This document shows positions 44,760-54,287 of a stretch of 64,000 nt of DNA, piece after piece (positions within the stretch are counted from its first letter, which is position 1; each line of letters opens with the position of its first letter). This DNA is from UBA7960 sp964624065. GTDB lineage: Bacteria; Bacteroidota; Bacteroidia; Bacteroidales; UBA7960. Below the pieces are notes generated by a model. The model saw nothing but the letters and a program-made list of their open reading frames with translations, did not search any database and was not told where the DNA came from. A program made the position numbers and the translations under genes. Where the stretch lies: assembly GCA_964624065.1 (NCBI GenBank), contig CAZUWF010000010.1, forward strand, positions 11,339 to 75,338. The letters run 5' to 3'.

Positions 44760-44767
44760 TAAATTTG
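44760..44767 (+). promoter_or_regulatory. -7 box upstream of the metallo-beta-lactamase-fold gene
   Basis: TAAATTTG matches TAnnTTTG and ends 14 bases before the ATG at 44782, supporting that start over a longer open frame. Confidence 0.45.
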
Positions 44768-44781
44768 AAAAAACAAATATT

Positions 44782-45657
44782 ATGACAAGGATTCTGCTAA
44801 AAGTAATATTATTGACGTGGTTGGGCACTTTCGTGGCATTTTCTCAGGGTCAAAATATCACAATTGCCTCCACAGAGGTTGCTCCCAACGTTTACAGGGT
44901 TTTTGTTAACAACGCCGTTGCAGTTGTTGCCTTCACCGGTGAAGAAGGAACCCTCTTGGTGGATGCTGCCTACGAGCAAACTGCCAAGGATCTCTTGAAA
45001 GAGATTGAGGGCATTTCAAGCAAGCCAATCAGTTATATTGTAAACACGCACATGCACGGCGACCACACAGGTGGCAATCTGGTGCTTGGGAAAGGTGTTG
45101 ATATCATTGCCCACCCCAACGTGATGGCTTTTTTGAGCAAGGAACAAAGAAGGGGTGAAAGGGTTATTCCACAATTCCCCGATTATGCCCTGCCAAACAT
45201 CACTTTTTCGCAAGAAATGACATTAACCACAAACGGTCAGGAACTAAAGCTAAAATACCTTGCGGGAGGGCATACAAATAGCGACATTGTTGTTTACTTT
45301 CCTGACTCTAAAGTCCTTGCAGTGGGCGACTTGCTTTTTGCCGGCTTTTTTCCGTTCGTGGATGTAATTAATGGCGGAAATCCTTTCAAATTCCTGGAAA
45401 ACATCCAATACATTATTGAAAACTACCCGCCAGATACAAAAATAATTGGTGGCCACGGTCCGGTTTACTCAATGGACGAATACCAAATCTATCATCAAAC
45501 CCTTTCACGAACCATTGACCAAATTGTCAGACACAAGAAAAATGGGATGACAAAGCAAGAGATGGTGGACCAAAGAATATTGAAAGAGTGGGAGTCTTTC
45601 GGTTCGTTCTTCATTACCGAACAAAGGTGGATCGATACTATTTATCCTTTTTTGTAG
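44782..45657 (+). CDS. Secreted metallo-beta-lactamase-fold hydrolase
   Basis: A 291-residue protein with a signal peptide (about 1-22, ending AFSQG) and a metallo-beta-lactamase fold. The zinc motif is HMHGDHTGG (HxHxDH); further metal ligands are expected in AGGHTNSD, VLAVGDLLF and IIGGHGPV. Overall layout resembles periplasmic MBL-fold hydrolases of unclear substrate; I see nothing that marks it as a true beta-lactamase. It is a single gene, followed by a perfect 10-bp hairpin. Confidence 0.9.
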   Translation: MTRILLKVILLTWLGTFVAFSQGQNITIASTEVAPNVYRVFVNNAVAVVAFTGEEGTLLVDAAYEQTAKDLLKEIEGISSKPISYIVNTHMHGDHTGGNLVLGKGVDIIAHPNVMAFLSKEQRRGERVIPQFPDYALPNITFSQEMTLTTNGQELKLKYLAGGHTNSDIVVYFPDSKVLAVGDLLFAGFFPFVDVINGGNPFKFLENIQYIIENYPPDTKIIGGHGPVYSMDEYQIYHQTLSRTIDQIVRHKKNGMTKQEMVDQRILKEWESFGSFFITEQRWIDTIYPFL

Positions 45658-45662
45658 GTTGG

Positions 45663-45690
45663 TGTAATCAGGTACTGTGCCCTGATTACA
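45663..45690 (+). terminator. Hairpin terminator after the MBL-fold gene
   Basis: A perfect 10-bp stem TGTAATCAGG/CCTGATTACA with an 8-base loop, 6 bases after the stop. Only a weak T tail follows. Confidence 0.5.
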
Positions 45691-45930
45691 AATGCTTTAA
45701 ATACGCTTATCCTCACCTTCATAAAAATTTTTTGATCTTTAAATTTGCCACATGCTAAAAAGCTTGTGCCGCCCAAATGGCCGCGCAATATATTGTTTTA
45801 TCATTCACCAGCGGAGTGTACTAAAAAAAGCAATTATTTGAACCAGCCCTCACAAAAGCTTGCTTTTTAGGTTAAGTACTTTTAGCACGATAACCTGAAT
45901 CAAAAATTAAACAATTAACAGTTTGTGGCA

Positions 45931-48900
45931 ATGAAAAAGCTTTTCCTTACAGTTGCAGGTTTTTTCTTCGCGTGTATTCTTTGGCAACATAAGATTCAAG
46001 CACAAAATACCATTGCCCTTGATCAGGCGTCAAACTACGGCACTTGGGCGGGCAGTGGTGGGTTTGGGTTTCAACCCTGGAGCCTTTGGTCAAGCGGTGG
46101 TGCTGCCGGACAATTCATTGGCTCAAGTCACGGGGGTATGATTAACACCAATGGTAGTTCATTTGGGATGTGGGGCAATCCAGGTTACTGCAATGCCCAG
46201 CGATTGTTTAGCAACCCTCTTGACTCAGAGCATGAATTTGCCATTGAGCTAAGCGTAAACTGGCGCGACGGAGCCAGGGGCATCGTTTTATTTAATTCTT
46301 CTTTCACAACCCTTTTTACCTTCAACATCACAAATGGCGGGTATGGTTCTACCGGTTGGGGCTGGTTAGCGAACTCTCATATTACTTTAAGGGCACTGCA
46401 GATTGACAACAATCATTTCCAGGTTTTCTTGCATCGGCGCAACGACAACTCTCGCTGGACGAGTTCAATTTTGCCTGGCAGGGTAGCAGGCTTTAGAGCT
46501 TACGTGGGGGAAACGGGAGGGGGAGGCAACAGGGATTTTTTTATAAACTCACCCCGAATTCAAACTACCGGAAGATTATTCTTGGCAGAGGGGCTTAGGA
46601 TGCCCGGCGATTGGAATGGCTGGACAAACAACCACGGGATGACCGGCGATTTTGCCATGGTGCGAACCACCACTGGCACTTGGCGCTACCAAACCACATT
46701 CCAATACCTTGGTGCTGGTAGTAGTCAAAACTTTAGGTTCGTGTCTTCAGGAGCCGGAACTAACGGACAATGGCGTAACCAATGGGCTTCAAACGGGTCG
46801 GTTCAGGTTGAACAGATGGCTTACTTCAATTATCAGCTGAACACCGATAGCCCTCACCCCTATGATAATACCGTGTCGGGCCTCACCCAAAACCGGTTTT
46901 ACACGGTGGTTTTCCATGATAGGGGCTACACCGGATCAAGGGCTGTTTTTTTGGAAACCACAGCAATGCCGGTGAATATTACTGGTGTATCACAAACCCC
47001 GGGAATTGTAAGTGCCAGCAACAATGTTACTGTAGTAGCTACTCTCTCTGGTGCCCCGTCAGCTCAAGAAATCTTTTACCTTCGATACTCAACCGATGGC
47101 TGGAATACCTCGTCGTCAGTAACGATGGGTGGCTTGGGAGCAACCCGTTCGGCCACCATTCCATTACAACCAAACGGCACCCGAGTGTCTTATTATGTTT
47201 TAAGCTCAACGATTTCGGGGCTTACTGCTGACCATGATATGTACACCTTGCGCCTAAACAACAACGACGGCCACAATTTCCTCTACTTGGTCGGACAAAC
47301 GGCAGCTTGTGATGACCTGGTGCTTTTCACATCCCCACCGTTCCCCCAGGAAGAACATTCTGTAACCATACACCTAAACACCACTCTCGGGAACCGCGGG
47401 TTGGTTGACCATACAGGCGACGTTTACGCCCACACTGGGGTAATAACCAACTTAAGCTCGAGCAATTCCGACTGGAGATACGTAAAGACCAGCTGGGGCG
47501 AAGATACCTCAGAAACTAAACTATTACAACATTCTGCAAATACCTACTCGCTAACAATAAGCGACATTAGGGCATATTACAACGTGCCTCCATCGGAAGA
47601 AATCCTAAAGCTTGTAATGATTTTTAGAAGTGAGAATGCCGCAAGTGGCGATTATAAAATTCAACGCGAGGCCAACGGTTCCGATTTTTTGGTTTCAATT
47701 TACCCGGATGAAATTAACGTCAAGATTACCAGCCCGGCCATCAATAGCCAGATGATTGAAGGTAACCGGTTGATTACAGTTTGCGCCGATGCCTTGGAAA
47801 ACTCAAACCTGAAAATTTTTCTCAACGAAACGGAAGTAGCCAGTGTTTCCTCAACGGCAGTTTCGACCTTGGTTAGCCTTCACGGATTATCAAATGGAAT
47901 TCATTACCTAATTGCTGAAGCGAGCGAGGGAAGCATCACTGTTAGAGATTCGCTCTCGGTATTCATAAGGGGTGCGGCAACCGTTGAACCCTTGCCAACG
48001 TTTATTTCAAGCAAGCCAACCAGACACTGGCCTGGGATCCATTATCACCCCGATAACACCACTGTTACTCTGGTGCTCCACGACCCTCCGGGGCTAAAAA
48101 ACCACGTGTTCGTAATTGGAGACTTCAACCAATGGGCCTTGCACCAAGACTATTACGCTCACCGTACCCCCGATGGTATGTATTTCTGGAAAACAATCTT
48201 AGGGCTAAAACCCAATACAGAATATGCTTTCCAGTACTTGATAGACAACGAATTGCGCCTTGCCGACCCTTACGCCGAAAAGTTTTCGGACCCATGGAAC
48301 GACCATTGGATTAATAGTTATAACTATCCAAACCTAAAACCATACCCCACTGGCAAGACTACCGGAATAGCCAGCATTTTGCACCCAGGTAGGCAGGAGT
48401 ATGGTTGGCAAGCGACTACCTTTACAAGACCATTGAACCAGGACCTGGTGATTTACGAGTTGCACGTGAGGGACTTCGTAGAGTCCGATGCCATTAAAGA
48501 TGTTATTGCCAAGCTCGATTACCTTCAAGACCTTGGCGTTAATGCCATTGAGCTAATGCCCATAAACGAGTTTGAGGGCAACGATAGTTGGGGATACAAC
48601 CCTTCGTTTTACTTTGCCCCCGACAAGGCCTACGGTACTCGCTTAGATTACAAACAGCTCATTGACGAGGCTCACAAGCGTGGTATGGCTGTTATCATGG
48701 ATATAGTGCTAAACCACAGTTTCAACCAATCATCATTTGTTCAAATGTACTTTGACCAAAACGCCGGAAACTGGGGGAAACCAACGCCAGATAATCCTTG
48801 GTTTTTGGTTGACAGCCCACCCCTACCCTGGAGCTGGGGTAACACGTTCGATCAAGATAGTAGGTTTACACACGACCTATTTCACAGGATACTGGAGCAC

Positions 48901-51582
48901 TGGTTGACAGAATACCGCATTGATGGCTTTCGCTTCGACTTCACAAAGGGTTTTAGCAACCATCCTTCGGGTGGCGATGGCTGGGAGCGGGACCAAGCAA
49001 GGATCAATAACCTGAAAAGGATTGCCAACCAGGTTTGGACTGCCAGCCCAGGCGCATACGTTATCCTCGAACACCTTACCGGAAACCAAGAGGAAACTGA
49101 ACTTGCCAATTATGGGATGATGCTCTGGGGGAATATGGAACCGCAATACGCCCAAGCAACAATGGGCTGGCAAAATAACTCCGACCTAAGTTGGGGACTG
49201 CACACAGTTAGAGGTTACGCCTACCACAACCTCATTTCTTACATGGAAAGCCACGATGAGGAGAGGTTGATGTACAAAAACCTTAACTATGGAAATTCGT
49301 TCAACCAAACACACAATGTTAGGAATTTGGGAGTAGCCCTGGCCCGCAGCGAACTTGCCGCAGTGTTTTACTTCACCGCACCTGGCCCCAAAATGGTTTG
49401 GCAGTTTGGCGAGTTGGGTTACGATTATTCCATAAATTTCAATGGCAGGGTAGGTCGCAAGCCCGTAAGATGGGATTACTTCAATGTTCCGGAAAGGCGA
49501 AAATTATTCGATGTTTACTCGACAATGATGCAACTGAAAACCGAACATCCTGTTTTCAGGACGAGCAATATTAACCACGACCTGGGGGGATATCTGAAGC
49601 GTATTCATTTAAACGAAAACATTGATGGCTCGGGTATGAAAGTAACCCTTTTGGGCAACTTCGATGTTGTAGGGCGCTACATTACACCCCACTTTCAAGA
49701 AACTGGCACTTGGTATGAGTTCTTTACCGGAACGGAACACCTTGTATCAAACACAACGTCGAATGTTTGGCTGCAACCCGGAGAGTACCGACTTTATTTT
49801 TCCCACAAGCTATACCAAGAATACTATTCAAAAGCAACGGGCGATTTAAGTCAACCCTCAAGTTGGGGCACCAATATAGATGGGACAGGCAGCGTACCGC
49901 CAAACTTCACCCAAACTCGAGCACATTACCACGTGCGCAACAATGCCACACCAATGTTTGGGCAAAGCACGACTATTAGTGGCAATTTTACCAGACTGTT
50001 TGTAGGGGCCAATGGGCACCACGTTAACCTAGCCGTCAGTGCCCATTTAACTGCCGGAACAATAGAGGTGGCCGAGGGCTCTACGCTTACAATTAAAAGT
50101 GGCAACCACCTTGTGGTTACAGACCGTTTGCGCAACCAGGGAACAGTCATTGTTGAACCCGGCGGAAGGATAACCATCGAAGGGGTTTTGAGCAACATAG
50201 CTGGTGCTGAAGGTTTTGTATTGGGCAGCAGTGCAACCGGTACTGCCACTTTGCTGCACCAAACCCACGGAGCGGTTGGAAAAATGGAGAGGCACATCAT
50301 AACCGATGGCTGGCACTTTATTTCGGCACCAGTGGGAGGGATGGAAATTATTGGTTCGGATTTCGTGCCTAGCCTTGATCCGCTGCCAACAAATTTCGAT
50401 TTCTTTCTTTTTGACGAAATGGCTCCCGAAATAAGTGGCAATTGGTTTCCGTGGATAAACGTGCGTGGATTTGGAGGAATTCCCAACATTGAGAGATTCG
50501 GGCAGTTTTTGCAGGGAAAGGGCTACCTCTCTTCCTACAAAGGCAATTATGCCACACCAAATCCTTTCGCGTTCGAGGGAAGGTTTGGAACCGGAAATTT
50601 CCAGATTCCACTGTGCAGCAGTAGCACATCAAACCACATCAAGGGCTGGAACTTATTAGGAAACCCCTACCCCTCGGCAATTGATTGGAACTTGGCCAAC
50701 AGGGATTTGTTTCACGACAATTTTGCCTATGTTTACAATCCACTAAAGGGTGTTGGCGGAGGTTACGAGACCATTGATGGCTCGGTTCCAAATGCTCTAA
50801 TTGCCCCGGCCCAAGCCTTTTTCGTTCACGCCAAAGAAACCTCCCACGGCCGAAAACTCACCTTCAGTAATAATTTAAGAACCCACGGCGGCACCTGGAT
50901 GAAAAATTTGCCCACCTCAGGCAAACTGGCATTGAGGCTGGAACAAAACGGAATGTTTGACGAGTGTACATTGAGAGTATTGGCCGGCAGCCAGAATGAA
51001 CGAGACCGCACAGATGCCCTGAAACTGTTTAGCTTCAATGCCCAAATGCCACAGTTGTTTGCCAATTCCCTTGACGGAGTTAAACTGGCAATAAATTCGG
51101 TGCCATCAATAGGAAGCGATTCTGAAATATTTGTGGGACTTATGGCTCCGGTTGATGCTCATTACATAATTTCGCTGACCCAACAATCGGGCCAATTAGC
51201 CGGCAAAACCATTTTTTTGGCTGATCTGCAAACGGGATATGCTCAAAATTTGTCGCTGCTGCCAAATTATTCTTTTAGCTCGAGCAAAGGTACCTTCGAA
51301 GCACGGTTCAGGTTGTTTTTTTCCGAACCTACAAACATAGTTGAAGCCAACAGCCCTAAGGCCAATACCCATTATTGGAATAACCATATTTACGTGAACT
51401 TTGCCAACGGAGGTTATGACCGAAAGCTTTCTGTTTATGATATTAGTGGAAAGGAAATTTTTGCCCGGGTGCTGGGTGCAAACCATCAGCACCAAATACC
51501 GGTAAGTCTTGCTGCCGGCATTTACCTCGTCAGGGTTTTTGATAATGATGGTGCTATAACCACCAAAATTGTTGTAAGATAA
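45931..51582 (+). CDS. Giant T9SS-secreted GH13 alpha-amylase-family protein
   Basis: A 1883-residue secreted multidomain protein. After a signal peptide (ending KIQAQ) come several beta-rich modules of about 100-200 residues with no firm identity (to about 690), then a CBM48/E-set module (about 700-835, with VIGDFNQWAL). The GH13 barrel covers about 840-1240: DIVLNH, the nucleophile Asp near 1002 in GFRFDF, the acid/base Glu near 1047 in VILEHLTG, and ESHDEER near 1106. All four conserved regions are intact, so it is probably an active alpha-glucan hydrolase or transglycosylase. More beta-rich sequence follows, then a type A T9SS sorting domain over the last 75 or so residues. The start ATG at 45931 is preferred over a GTG two codons earlier. 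Confidence 0.93.
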   Translation: MKKLFLTVAGFFFACILWQHKIQAQNTIALDQASNYGTWAGSGGFGFQPWSLWSSGGAAGQFIGSSHGGMINTNGSSFGMWGNPGYCNAQRLFSNPLDSEHEFAIELSVNWRDGARGIVLFNSSFTTLFTFNITNGGYGSTGWGWLANSHITLRALQIDNNHFQVFLHRRNDNSRWTSSILPGRVAGFRAYVGETGGGGNRDFFINSPRIQTTGRLFLAEGLRMPGDWNGWTNNHGMTGDFAMVRTTTGTWRYQTTFQYLGAGSSQNFRFVSSGAGTNGQWRNQWASNGSVQVEQMAYFNYQLNTDSPHPYDNTVSGLTQNRFYTVVFHDRGYTGSRAVFLETTAMPVNITGVSQTPGIVSASNNVTVVATLSGAPSAQEIFYLRYSTDGWNTSSSVTMGGLGATRSATIPLQPNGTRVSYYVLSSTISGLTADHDMYTLRLNNNDGHNFLYLVGQTAACDDLVLFTSPPFPQEEHSVTIHLNTTLGNRGLVDHTGDVYAHTGVITNLSSSNSDWRYVKTSWGEDTSETKLLQHSANTYSLTISDIRAYYNVPPSEEILKLVMIFRSENAASGDYKIQREANGSDFLVSIYPDEINVKITSPAINSQMIEGNRLITVCADALENSNLKIFLNETEVASVSSTAVSTLVSLHGLSNGIHYLIAEASEGSITVRDSLSVFIRGAATVEPLPTFISSKPTRHWPGIHYHPDNTTVTLVLHDPPGLKNHVFVIGDFNQWALHQDYYAHRTPDGMYFWKTILGLKPNTEYAFQYLIDNELRLADPYAEKFSDPWNDHWINSYNYPNLKPYPTGKTTGIASILHPGRQEYGWQATTFTRPLNQDLVIYELHVRDFVESDAIKDVIAKLDYLQDLGVNAIELMPINEFEGNDSWGYNPSFYFAPDKAYGTRLDYKQLIDEAHKRGMAVIMDIVLNHSFNQSSFVQMYFDQNAGNWGKPTPDNPWFLVDSPPLPWSWGNTFDQDSRFTHDLFHRILEHWLTEYRIDGFRFDFTKGFSNHPSGGDGWERDQARINNLKRIANQVWTASPGAYVILEHLTGNQEETELANYGMMLWGNMEPQYAQATMGWQNNSDLSWGLHTVRGYAYHNLISYMESHDEERLMYKNLNYGNSFNQTHNVRNLGVALARSELAAVFYFTAPGPKMVWQFGELGYDYSINFNGRVGRKPVRWDYFNVPERRKLFDVYSTMMQLKTEHPVFRTSNINHDLGGYLKRIHLNENIDGSGMKVTLLGNFDVVGRYITPHFQETGTWYEFFTGTEHLVSNTTSNVWLQPGEYRLYFSHKLYQEYYSKATGDLSQPSSWGTNIDGTGSVPPNFTQTRAHYHVRNNATPMFGQSTTISGNFTRLFVGANGHHVNLAVSAHLTAGTIEVAEGSTLTIKSGNHLVVTDRLRNQGTVIVEPGGRITIEGVLSNIAGAEGFVLGSSATGTATLLHQTHGAVGKMERHIITDGWHFISAPVGGMEIIGSDFVPSLDPLPTNFDFFLFDEMAPEISGNWFPWINVRGFGGIPNIERFGQFLQGKGYLSSYKGNYATPNPFAFEGRFGTGNFQIPLCSSSTSNHIKGWNLLGNPYPSAIDWNLANRDLFHDNFAYVYNPLKGVGGGYETIDGSVPNALIAPAQAFFVHAKETSHGRKLTFSNNLRTHGGTWMKNLPTSGKLALRLEQNGMFDECTLRVLAGSQNERDRTDALKLFSFNAQMPQLFANSLDGVKLAINSVPSIGSDSEIFVGLMAPVDAHYIISLTQQSGQLAGKTIFLADLQTGYAQNLSLLPNYSFSSSKGTFEARFRLFFSEPTNIVEANSPKANTHYWNNHIYVNFANGGYDRKLSVYDISGKEIFARVLGANHQHQIPVSLAAGIYLVRVFDNDGAITTKIVVR

Positions 51583-51610
51583 TTGCTGTAAAAAATCATT
51601 CACCCTGAAT

Positions 51611-51640
51611 GGCAGGAGCTTAATTTCTGCCCTTTTTATT
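51611..51640 (+). terminator. Terminator after the GH13 gene
   Basis: A 7-bp stem GGCAGGA/TTCTGCC (51611-51617 with 51625-51631, one G-U pair) with a 7-base loop, then CTTTTTATT. It lies 28 bases after the stop. Confidence 0.62.
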
Positions 51641-51647
51641 AAATTTG
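51640..51647 (+). promoter_or_regulatory. -7 box upstream of the DnaQ-like exonuclease
   Basis: TAAATTTG matches TAnnTTTG and ends 24 bases before the TTG start at 51672. It directly abuts the terminator of the upstream gene. Confidence 0.5.
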
Positions 51648-51671
51648 CCCATCAAAAGAAAAACCACCTAA

Positions 51672-52202
51672 TTGTACGCAATAATAGACGTTGAAACCAC
51701 CGGCGGCGATTCGAGACGCGACAAGATTACCGAAGTTGCCATAATCCTGCACGACGGTCAAAGGGTTACCGAGCGCTTTTGCTCGTTGGTAAACCCCGAG
51801 CGATCAATACCGCCCATGATTTCGCGAATGACTGGCATAACCGACCAAATGGTTGCATCTGCCCCAAAATTCTACCATATTGCAAGGGAAATAGTCGAGT
51901 TGACCCAAAAAAAAATATTCGTGGCGCACAATGCAAGTTTCGATTACTACTTTTTGAAAAACGAGTTTCATCTGCTGGGGTACGATTTCCAGCTACCACG
52001 AATCTGCACGGTTCGCTTTAGCAGAAAGGTTTTTCCCGGCTTGCAATCATACAGCCTTGGAAGGCTCTGCAAACAATTGGGCATAACCATCCACGACAGG
52101 CACCGTGCGCTTGGCGATGTTACGGCTACCACAACGCTTTTCGAAATGCTTTTGCAGGAACAGCACCGGCGTGGGATTGAGCCGGTGATTGTTAGTCATT
52201 AA
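51672..52202 (+). CDS. DnaQ-like DEDDh 3'-5' exonuclease
   Basis: A 176-residue exonuclease of the DNA polymerase III epsilon type. All five catalytic residues are present: Asp6 and Glu8 in IIDVETTG, Asp91 in HNASFDYYF, and His144 with Asp149 in HDRHRALGD. In many Bacteroidota this domain is the N-terminal part of a protein of about 450 residues with a GIY-YIG nuclease domain; here it stands alone and ends cleanly. The start is TTG, the only initiation codon that keeps the conserved first strand. Acylphosphatase follows 18 bases later and is probably cotranscribed. A role in proofreading or repair is possible but unproven. Confidence 0.9.
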   Translation: MYAIIDVETTGGDSRRDKITEVAIILHDGQRVTERFCSLVNPERSIPPMISRMTGITDQMVASAPKFYHIAREIVELTQKKIFVAHNASFDYYFLKNEFHLLGYDFQLPRICTVRFSRKVFPGLQSYSLGRLCKQLGITIHDRHRALGDVTATTTLFEMLLQEQHRRGIEPVIVSH

Positions 52203-52220
52203 AAGAGCCAACAGGGATTA

Positions 52221-52490
52221 ATGGAGAAAGCAATACAAATAACCGTTTCGGGAAGGGTACAGGGAGTAGGTTTCAGGTACTACACCCAAAAGGTTGCAAG
52301 GGCATGGGGCTTGAAAGGTTTTGTCAAGAACCTCTCTAATGGAGATGTTTACATTGAGGTGCAAGGGCCGCCAGATCAGTTGTCGGTTTTTTTGTTGGAA
52401 ATAAGGAAAGGACCGATAATGTCGCGTGTAGAAAAGATGGAGGTTTGTGAAATGTTTTTGCAGGGTACTTCGGGCTTCGAAATAAGATAA
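52221..52490 (+). CDS. acyP: Acylphosphatase
   Basis: An 89-residue cytoplasmic enzyme that hydrolyses acyl phosphates such as carbamoyl or acetyl phosphate. The active-site loop SGRVQGVGFRYY carries the catalytic Arg19; Asn37 in GFVKNLSNGDV is the second catalytic residue. Length is typical. It lies 18 bases after the DnaQ-like gene. Confidence 0.95.
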   Translation: MEKAIQITVSGRVQGVGFRYYTQKVARAWGLKGFVKNLSNGDVYIEVQGPPDQLSVFLLEIRKGPIMSRVEKMEVCEMFLQGTSGFEIR

Positions 52491-52503
52491 ATTTGTAAAT
52501 TTG
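52488..52503 (+). promoter_or_regulatory. Tandem double -7 box upstream of the deiminase gene
   Basis: Two TAAATTTG boxes stand end to end (52488-52495 and 52496-52503). The first overlaps the acylphosphatase stop codon. The ATG follows 24 bases after the second. Confidence 0.45.
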
Positions 52504-52527
52504 GCCGCCTAAAAATTAACCCTCTGT

Positions 52528-54240
52528 ATGTTTTCCGCTATTTTTCGGTTCGCTCACCTCTCGGTTCTGTTTGTGGCTTTTGCAAGGCTATCCTTTTCTC
52601 AAGCTTCACTTCCAAAGTGGATGACGGAGGATGAGTCAAGAATTTACCAAGAGTACTTGGTTGGTATTCCAGGCACAAAACAAGTTAATCCGCCCTCGAT
52701 TGCCCCTCGCACTCCTGCCGAATTTGAAGAGGCTCAAGGGGTAATAGTTACCTGGGCATCCTACAATGCGGTGCTTCGCGAGATAGTACGGCACGCAAGG
52801 ACCACCGTAACTGTTTACATCATAACACAGAATGTTTCGCAGGTTCAAAACTACCTAACCAGTGGCGGTGTAAGCCTTCAAAACATTGTGTTCGTTAATG
52901 CCCCCTTTAATTCAGTATGGGTAAGAGACTATGGCCCACAGAGCATTTACTTGGCGCACACGGGTGGGTTGGCCTTTGTTGACTGGGTTTATAACCGACC
53001 TCGCCCTTTTGACAATCTGATTCCAGGGGTTATGGCTACCCACCTTTCAGTTCCTATTTTCCAGATGACCAACACCCCCAACAGGTTGGTTGCAACCGGT
53101 GGAAACTTTATGGTAGATGGCTTTGGAACAGGATTTTCATCAAACCTAATTCTTGCAGAGAACAGTACTCTTACAGAACCACAGATAAACGGTATCATGA
53201 GCAGCTACCTGGGAATAAGCAGGTACATAAAAATGCCCGAGCTTCCGTACGACAACATTAGCCACATAGATATGCACATGAAGCTCCTTGACGAAGAGAC
53301 GCTGCTTGTGGGTCAGTTTCCAACGGGTGTTTCGGATGGACCATTTATCGAGGCAAACCTCCAAAATGTTTTAAAAAATTATCCTAGTGTTTATGGTAGG
53401 CCTTACAAGGTGGTTAGGGTTCCAATGGTGCCAAGTTCAAATGGCAATTACCCGCCAAATGCCTCTTACAGGACCTACGCCAACTCCCTAATTCTTAACA
53501 ACCTTGTTTTGGTGCCCACTTACGGCCACCAACTCGATCATCAAGGCCTTCAGGTTTATAGAGATGCAATGCCCGGATATCAGATTATTGCCATGGATGG
53601 TGAGGCAACCATTGCCGCTTCGGGTTCGATACACTGCCTCACCCGTGAAGTTGCGGCGGCCGACAATATTTTGTTTGCCCACCCTAGTCCCGAAAGAATT
53701 GATTTTAACCAACCTCTTCATCTTAAGGCAGCAATAAAAAGCCACTCAGGAATAACCCAGGCAAACCTGCACTGGCGCACCTCAGAGGCTTCAAATTTTA
53801 CAGAATCGCAGATGACTCTGGTAGGCGACACCTTCAAAATTACCTTGCCCAACATTCAAGCTGCTCAATTTTTGCATTACTACTTCAGTGCAACAAACGG
53901 CAATTCAAAAACTGTTAAAAAACCACTGGTGGCACCTGCCGGTTATTACAAATACACAAATTTGACTCTGGCAGTAAACGATGTTGTGAAAGAAATGGAT
54001 TTCACGATTTTTCCAAATCCCACAACCGGAAGTGTACGGTTTAGTACCACACCTAGCCCCTTCCCCACCAATATTGTAATAACAAACACCACTGGGCAGA
54101 TAGTATTGCGTCAAACCATTAATCCTTCGGAATTATACTCGGAATTATACTTTGACCTGCAAGGTCAATTCCCGGGATTATACTTTGTAACCGTTACATC
54201 TGGGAGTTCAACCAAGGTAAAGAAGCTGATAAAGAAATGA
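52528..54240 (+). CDS. T9SS-secreted peptidylarginine/agmatine deiminase (PPAD-like)
   Basis: A 570-residue secreted enzyme of the Porphyromonas-type peptidylarginine deiminase/agmatine deiminase family, which converts the guanidine group to a ureido group with release of ammonia. The signal peptide ends at SFSQA. The catalytic set is complete: Asp134 in WVRDYGP, His246 and Asp248 in HIDMH, and Cys370 in GSIHCLT. Arg157 and Arg159 in NRPRP sit at the spacing of the two Arg residues that, in P. gingivalis PPAD, grip the C-terminal carboxylate of the substrate. An Ig-like domain (about 395-470) and a T9SS sorting domain (about 490-570) follow, the same overall layout as PPAD. Secretion makes peptide arginine a likelier substrate than agmatine. 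Confidence 0.9.
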   Translation: MFSAIFRFAHLSVLFVAFARLSFSQASLPKWMTEDESRIYQEYLVGIPGTKQVNPPSIAPRTPAEFEEAQGVIVTWASYNAVLREIVRHARTTVTVYIITQNVSQVQNYLTSGGVSLQNIVFVNAPFNSVWVRDYGPQSIYLAHTGGLAFVDWVYNRPRPFDNLIPGVMATHLSVPIFQMTNTPNRLVATGGNFMVDGFGTGFSSNLILAENSTLTEPQINGIMSSYLGISRYIKMPELPYDNISHIDMHMKLLDEETLLVGQFPTGVSDGPFIEANLQNVLKNYPSVYGRPYKVVRVPMVPSSNGNYPPNASYRTYANSLILNNLVLVPTYGHQLDHQGLQVYRDAMPGYQIIAMDGEATIAASGSIHCLTREVAAADNILFAHPSPERIDFNQPLHLKAAIKSHSGITQANLHWRTSEASNFTESQMTLVGDTFKITLPNIQAAQFLHYYFSATNGNSKTVKKPLVAPAGYYKYTNLTLAVNDVVKEMDFTIFPNPTTGSVRFSTTPSPFPTNIVITNTTGQIVLRQTINPSELYSELYFDLQGQFPGLYFVTVTSGSSTKVKKLIKK

Positions 54241-54262
54241 GCCCATACGGGTAATGCTTTTA

Positions 54263-54287
54263 GGAGGTTGCTCAATCAACAACCTCC
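54263..54287. terminator. Candidate hairpin between convergent deiminase and adenine deaminase genes
   Basis: A perfect 8-bp stem GGAGGTTG/CAACCTCC with a 9-base loop that spans the adenine deaminase stop codon. No T run on either side, so its role is uncertain. Confidence 0.35.

Noticed and set aside
52528..54240. Simple cytoplasmic agmatine deiminase
   Set aside because: A signal peptide and a T9SS sorting domain show that it is secreted.
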